Assembly: GCA_905233425.1 (NCBI GenBank)
Contig: CAJOEC010000059.1
Span: 1-33,529, forward strand
Direction: 5' to 3'
DNA from: an uncultured Prevotella sp.
GTDB taxonomy: Bacteria; Bacteroidota; Bacteroidia; Bacteroidales; Bacteroidaceae
Length of the DNA stretch: 33,529 nucleotides
Part shown: in pieces, positions 30,331-33,529 of the stretch
Position numbering within the stretch: position 1 is the first letter of the stretch
How the letters are laid out: the number at the start of each line of letters is the position of its first letter
The notes under the pieces: generated by a model
Told to the model about the DNA's origin: nothing
The model's input: the letters and a program-made list of their open reading frames with translations, nothing else
Database searches by the model: none
Translations under genes and position numbers: made by a program

Positions 30331-31179
30331 TTACAGCCCCTCGATTTCCTCGGCGGTGAGGCCAGTGTATTTCGCAATCAGTTCTACCGTCATGCCGTCG
30401 GCCTTCATCTTGCGGGCGGTGTCGAATAATTTTTCATTGGCCTCTGCAATGGCTTTCTCGGCCTTGCGATTGATGTCGTTCACTATGGTCTTTTGTCTGG
30501 AAATGTAATCCCAGAATTTGTCGTAGGCCCGCATTTCGCCGGGGCTGTAGGCGCCCACCTCCAAGATCTTCAGCGCCTCGCTCACTTCGGGATTCTCCAA
30601 CAACTCGGCGGGGGCCTCCAGCGTCTTGTCGGTAATCTCGGTGAGGAAGCGGAGCCACAGCACTTGCATCTTGCGCTCGGTGAATGTCTGGGGCTTAAAT
30701 TTCTTCAGCTCCACAAATACGAGGTGCAGACCGTCAATCACCTTGTCGGTGTACTTGTCGTGGACGAGGTGGAAGTAGTGATAGTAGTCGTCCACGTCGT
30801 TCATGAAATTCTCGTTGACAAAGTTCAAGGCATATACTGGCTGTAGCTTGTCGTAAACTCCACCCGCCTCCGACTGTGCGACGTATGCCTTGGAGGCATT
30901 CAGCAAGACGCGCTTCTTGAATGATTCCGTCCACGTCATCTGCATCTCGACGATGAACTCACGATTCTTGTTGTCTCGGCAGCAGACATCCACTATGCTG
31001 TCCTTCTCAACCTGCGTCCGTCTGGGAATCTTCTCGGCAGGCCAGTAGTCGATGCTCTCCACGCGCTCGTCGTCCTTGAGGGGCAACAGGGCGTTAAGTA
31101 AACTGATGAGGAGGTGCTTGTGCTCACCGAATATCTTCTTGAAAGTCAGGTCGGCTCTCGGGTCTAAATACTTTCCCAT
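30331..31179 (-). CDS. Rpn-like PD-(D/E)XK nuclease family protein
   Basis: A 282-residue protein of the Rpn/PDDEXK_2 family (often labelled transposase). The start MGKYLDPRADLTFKKIFGEH is typical, and I prefer this ATG (31179) over one ten codons upstream. The nuclease core shows D64 (SIVDVCC) and E78-x-Q80 (FIVEMQM), the family form of the motif. The C-terminal part is helical and charged (about 215-282) and ends TAEEIEGL. Relatives cut DNA and promote recombination, and can act in phage defence. TACCTTTG at 31207-31214 on the minus strand is a probable -7 box. It stands in the module bounded by the direct repeats. Confidence 0.9.
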   Translation of the reverse strand: MGKYLDPRADLTFKKIFGEHKHLLISLLNALLPLKDDERVESIDYWPAEKIPRRTQVEKDSIVDVCCRDNKNREFIVEMQMTWTESFKKRVLLNASKAYVAQSEAGGVYDKLQPVYALNFVNENFMNDVDDYYHYFHLVHDKYTDKVIDGLHLVFVELKKFKPQTFTERKMQVLWLRFLTEITDKTLEAPAELLENPEVSEALKILEVGAYSPGEMRAYDKFWDYISRQKTIVNDINRKAEKAIAEANEKLFDTARKMKADGMTVELIAKYTGLTAEEIEGL

Positions 31180-31204
31180 AGTTGTATTGCTTTTGAGATT
31201 ATGG

Positions 31205-31270
31205 CGCAAAGGTACGCATTTTTCCGCACAATCGTAGCAATCCTTCGGAATAATCTACAAGATTTAACGG
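31205..31270 (-). promoter_or_regulatory. Promoter region of the Rpn gene, duplicated at 33211-33275
   Basis: It contains TACCTTTG (complement of 31207-31214) and, 23 bases upstream of it, TTG (complement of 31238-31240), a slightly long spacing. About 65 bp, including TTTCCGCAC, GCAATCCTTCGGA and CTACAAGATTTAACG, are repeated with few changes at 33211-33275. Confidence 0.7.
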
Positions 31271-31310
31271 AAAGCGGGCGAAGATGCATCGTTTTGCTAT
31301 CTTCGCCCTC

Positions 31311-31430
31311 CTAAATCGTCGCCGTCCTGACCGTCGCCCCCGCCGTCTGCGCTCCTGCGAAGGCCATGATTACTGTGAGCAGCATCGCGGCCGCCCGGGA
31401 AATGAATGTTTTTGGTTGATGTTGTTTCAT
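31311..31430 (-). pseudogene. 5' relic of a secreted-protein gene (signal peptide only)
   Basis: On the minus strand a 39-codon frame starts at ATG 31430 and encodes KTFISRAAAMLLTVIMAFAG then AQTAGATVRTATI and a stop. It matches the signal peptide of the intact protein (RRAAMMLLMLVMAFAGAQTA). The rest of the gene is absent. It lies between DUF559 and the Rpn gene. Confidence 0.75.
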
Positions 31431-31504
31431 ATACTTTATTGTTTATTTGTTGTTCGCTGTTTCGGCTTTCTCCGCCACTCATTCCCGACCTGCGGTCGCC
31501 TACC

Positions 31505-31680
31505 CGTAGCCTTTCCCCTCCCTTCAAGGGGAGGGGCTGGGGGTGGGGTCTGTATCTTCCCCCGCCGCAGAGTTTGAAGTCACTGCCCCCACCCCCGACC
31601 CTTACACCCCGCCCCGGCCTATCGGCCACCCCGCCCCTTAGAGGGGTGGGGATTGGGAGGGGAGAGCGGCGGACATCTCC
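31505..31680. repeat. Two GC-rich palindromic elements next to and inside the DUF559 end
   Basis: CCTTTCCCCTCCCTTCAAGG with GGGAGGGG (about 31509-31535), then GGGGGTGGGGTC, and a second element CCCCGCCCCTTAGAGGGG near 31628-31645 with GGGAGGGGAG. They belong to the same family as 29018-29050 and 33095-33125. The DUF559 stop codon and last residues are inside the second one. Confidence 0.8.
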
Positions 31681-32036
31681 CCGCAGATGCGCACAATCTC
31701 GGCCACCACGCCGTCGTAGCATGTGAACACCTGGTCGTTCGTGAAGCGCACGACGCGGATGCCCTGAGTGCTGAGGTAGGCCGTGCGACGCTCATCGTAC
31801 TCGTAGGTGTAGTCATGGGCCGAGCCGTCCAGCTCGATGCAGAGCCTGAGCGCCGGGCAGTAGAAGTCGAGCACAAAGGGGCCGATGCCCTGCTGCCGCC
31901 GCCACTTCCAGCCGCCAGCGCCGCGCCCCCGCAGGCTGCGCCAGAGCAGCGCCTCGGCGGGCGTCATGTTCAGGCGTAGCGTCTTGCGCTGGTCTTTCTG
32001 TTCGGCGGCGTTGGCCTTTGCCGTGTTGTAGTGCAT
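31638..32036 (-). CDS. DUF559 (Vsr-like endonuclease fold) protein
   Basis: A 132-residue protein of the DUF559 family, related to very-short-patch repair and restriction endonucleases. The start region RLNMTPAEALLWRSLRGRG is diagnostic. The active-site pattern is D57 in FVLDFYCP and E68-x-D70 in LCIELDG, followed by GIRVVRFTNDQV. Function in the cell is unknown; a DNA-processing role in mobile or defence contexts is often suggested. The end SAALPSQSPPL is encoded by a palindromic repeat and is not part of the family, so the original C-terminus has been replaced or trimmed. Confidence 0.88.
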   Translation of the reverse strand: MHYNTAKANAAEQKDQRKTLRLNMTPAEALLWRSLRGRGAGGWKWRRQQGIGPFVLDFYCPALRLCIELDGSAHDYTYEYDERRTAYLSTQGIRVVRFTNDQVFTCYDGVVAEIVRICGEMSAALPSQSPPL

Positions 32037-32056
32037 AGTTCTTTTTCTTTTTAATT

Positions 32057-32106
32057 ACTGACCCCACCCCCGACCCCTCCCCTACATGGGAGGGGAGCTG
32101 CGCGGC
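32057..32106. repeat. Palindromic element between DUF559 and the nucleotidyltransferase
   Basis: TGACCCCACCCCCGACCCCT then CCCCTACATGGGAGGGG and AGCTGCGCGGCG. It is an inverted member of the family also found at 29018-29060 and 33095-33135, again ending with a CTGCGCG motif. Confidence 0.75.
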
Positions 32107-32191
32107 GGGCGTTTCGTTATTGCTGATGAATACACACACGAAAACACTGCGGCCCCGCCCGCCCCGTCCGTGGCAAGCAAGGCCGTGTCCG

Positions 32192-32641
32192 TCACACTGC
32201 CACGCCGGTGCGCATCACCTCGCGGTAGATGGGCGAGTCCTCGCCGCTCTCGAGGAGGATGGGCTCGATGTAGAGGCTCACCTTGTCGACATCGCGGTTG
32301 AGCCTGGCCGACGTGTCCCACCACGTGCCCTCCTCTATCTTTGGCACGATGACAGCCACGTCGATGTCGCTCCACTCGTTGGGGCAGTCCTTGGCGTAGG
32401 AGCCGAACATCATTACCTTCATCGCCGGGTCGAAGCGGGGGGCGATGACCTCCTTGTAGCGGCGCACCAGCTCGAGGGCGAACCACTTGGGCAGTATGCT
32501 CCCCACGGTGAGCGGCGTGAAGTTCACCGGGTCGAGGACTTGACCTTTGGTCGAGTTCTGTCGCGAAAGGCTACGGGTAGGCGCGTCAGCGGGAATCTCG
32601 GCAGAGGCCAAGCGAGCTTGGCTCTGCTCTCGCTGCTCCAT
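32192..32641 (-). CDS. MNT-type nucleotidyltransferase (probable antitoxin of a HEPN pair)
   Basis: A 149-residue protein with the exact minimal nucleotidyltransferase signature GS-x10-D-x-D (G80-S81, D92, D94) in MFGSYAKDCPNEWSDIDVAV. MntA-type antitoxins of this kind add AMP groups to the HEPN toxin and silence it. The start ATG at 32641 shares one base with the HEPN stop (TGATG), so the two are coupled. The first about 30 residues (SQARLASAEIPADAPTRSLS) are encoded by a repeat-like sequence related to 30083-30128 and are probably not part of the fold. Because the partner is frameshifted, the pair may be decaying. Confidence 0.8.
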   Translation of the reverse strand: MEQREQSQARLASAEIPADAPTRSLSRQNSTKGQVLDPVNFTPLTVGSILPKWFALELVRRYKEVIAPRFDPAMKVMMFGSYAKDCPNEWSDIDVAVIVPKIEEGTWWDTSARLNRDVDKVSLYIEPILLESGEDSPIYREVMRTGVAV

Positions 32642-33041
32642 CACTTTTCCTTCATTCTTTCCAGTATCCATGCGTGCAATTGTTTTGTCTTGTCTAATAT
32701 GTCGGCGGTGCTCTCGCGGTTGAGCGTGCGGGCCACCTCGTCCTTGAATTCCTGATAGCGGGCCTCGATGTTGAGCGGCTTGATGCGCTCGAGGAACGTC
32801 AGCTGCTCCTCGCTCATCTTCGTGAACAGTCCGCATCCCTGTGCTATCTTCTTGTGGTCGTGAATGTAGGGCGGGTCGTCATCGCGGCACACGCACCAGT
32901 AGCACTTCAAGGTCTTTTCCACTACCTGGTGGCACATGAAGCCGGGTAGAGCCAGTGACCGTTGTTGAAGAGGAGTTCGGCCACGCTCAGGTCCTCGGCC
33001 ACGATGGCGAGCCATTTCTCTGCTCTGTCTTTGTTTGCCAT
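32641..33041 (-). pseudogene. Frameshifted HEPN domain protein (probable toxin)
   Basis: From ATG 33041 the minus strand reads MANKDRAEKWLAIVAEDLSV and AELLFNNGHWLY, then a stop soon after in that frame. The rest of the HEPN domain, GFMCHQVVEKTLKCYWC to LDKTKQLHAWILERMKEK, continues from 32943 in another frame. Only two bases (32944-32945) lie between, so a net loss of one base (or gain of two) breaks the gene. Joined, it would be about 133 residues, the usual size. PPYIHDHKKIA matches the PxxHDL region of HEPN proteins; I see no clear Rx4-6H RNase motif. A sequencing error is possible. Confidence 0.8.
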
Positions 33042-33056
33042 ATCTATTGTCGTTTA

Positions 33057-33195
33057 GGTATGTTCTACAAATTGCAAAAACTACGCGCAGCCTTTCCCCT
33101 CCCTTGTAGGGGAGGGGTTAGGGGTGGGGTCAGTATATAATTAGCAGACAAGGGAGCGGCTGCGCACCATTTAATTAGATTAATAGAAATCACCT
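33057..33195. repeat. 139-bp direct repeat, copy B
   Basis: Identical to 28982-29128 except for the 8-bp indel. It begins 15 bases upstream of the HEPN start, just as copy A begins 20 bases upstream of the secreted-protein start. Confidence 0.97.
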
Positions 33196-33210
33196 TAATG
33201 ATTTTATGGC

Positions 33211-33275
33211 TGCAAAGGTACGAAACTTTCCGCACATTCGCCGCAATCCTTCGGAAAAAACTACAAGATTTAACG
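33211..33275 (-). promoter_or_regulatory. Promoter-like segment duplicated from the Rpn upstream region
   Basis: TACCTTTG on the minus strand (complement of 33213-33220), with TTG (complement of 33244-33246) 23 bases upstream. It points through repeat B towards the HEPN gene. About 65 bp match 31205-31270. Confidence 0.6.
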
Positions 33276-33400
33276 CTCCACCGCATTGATGCGGCCCTGG
33301 CTGGAATTGAAAGAACCGCCGCCACGGATGCGGACAGTACCTGCGCCCACAGAGCCATCAGCCATACCATAACGGCTCAATCGTCAACGACGGTGAGCAG
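33276..33400 (-). pseudogene. Possible 3' gene relic
   Basis: On the minus strand a short frame reads LSRYGMADGSVGAGTVRIRG then GGSFNSSQGRINAVER and a stop near 33274-33276. It has protein-like composition but no start and an in-frame stop shortly upstream. I do not recognise the family. Confidence 0.3.
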
Positions 33401-33407
33401 GAAAACT

Positions 33408-33515
33408 GGGCTTGGGAGGCCCAAAAAGTTCGCGCCGTGCGAACTCGGAGTTCGCCCGGCGCGGACTGGGAGTTCGCACGGCGCGAACTGGAAGTCCGCC
33501 CGGTGCGAACTTTTT
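33408..33515. repeat. Four-unit 22-bp palindromic array, right copy (inverted)
   Basis: GGGCTTGGGAGGCCC and an A-run, then four 22-bp palindromic units (AGTTCGC...GCGAACT) and a T-run. It is the inverted counterpart of 1226-1336, about 32 kb away. Confidence 0.85.
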
Positions 33516-33529
33516 AGCGTGTCGGAGAC

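Noticed and set aside
30331..31179. Insertion sequence transposase
   Set aside because: The Rpn-like family is often labelled transposase, but no terminal inverted repeats or target duplication fit this gene as an IS element.
31406..31726. 106-codon proline-rich frame on the plus strand
   Set aside because: Its proline/glycine runs are translated palindromic elements; no independent support.

Overview
The window looks like a chromosomal segment of a Bacteroidales bacterium, most likely Prevotella or a close relative. I judge this from protein flavour (single-chain HisG, BatD/BatE, DUF4296 lipoprotein next to lspA, Bacteroidales-type IleS and L-rhamnose isomerase), from promoters of the Bacteroidetes type (TTTG or TTG, then 19-21 bases, then TAnnTTTG), from the lack of strong Shine-Dalgarno sites, and from secreted proteins ending in a tail like KPTKKGLYIHGGRKVVIK. 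The genus is an inference.

Layout. 1-1500: hairpin-rich repeats around a GT11-like glycosyltransferase. 1512-3191: an AAA-ATPase-like/PD-(D/E)XK protein. 3322-15302 (plus strand): housekeeping genes hisG-hisD-hisC-recJ, then ileS-dksA-like-lspA-DUF4296 lipoprotein, then a nucleoside transporter. 15309-16153: a MerR-type regulator and cytidine deaminase. 16163-20903 (minus strand): queA, a PAP2 phosphatase, batE and batD. From about 21000 the character changes to an accessory region: an AbiEi/AbiEii-like toxin-antitoxin pair, a retropepsin-like protease with a small partner, a DUF3791 pair, L-rhamnose isomerase, and an 898-residue secreted InlB-repeat protein. A 4-kb module follows (small antitoxin plus GNAT toxin, Rpn-like nuclease, DUF559, nucleotidyltransferase, broken HEPN), bounded by two almost identical 147/139-bp direct repeats.

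The most striking content is repetitive. (a) A 116/117-bp GC-rich imperfect palindrome is inserted in frame in both ileS and the ATPase gene, read in the same core frame in each; a shorter relative lies in frame in the secreted protein. (b) Tandem arrays of 7-10 bp units, each of different sequence, sit at gene junctions and also run in frame inside queA and the batE signal peptide. (c) Orphan 3' ends of secreted-protein genes lie beside the small accessory modules, as if modules had been exchanged at these conserved tails. (d) The 4-kb module separates the secreted protein from a promoter-like motif, so recombination between the direct repeats could remove the module and rejoin them. (e) A four-unit array of 22-bp palindromes occurs near both window ends in opposite orientation.

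How the genes work together: his genes make histidine; LspA processes lipoproteins such as the one encoded next to it; the transporter, regulator and deaminase look like a pyrimidine nucleoside salvage set; BatD/BatE are cell-envelope proteins whose usual MoxR/BatA/BatB partners are not in the window. No rRNA, tRNA, CRISPR array or recognisable IS transposase was seen.
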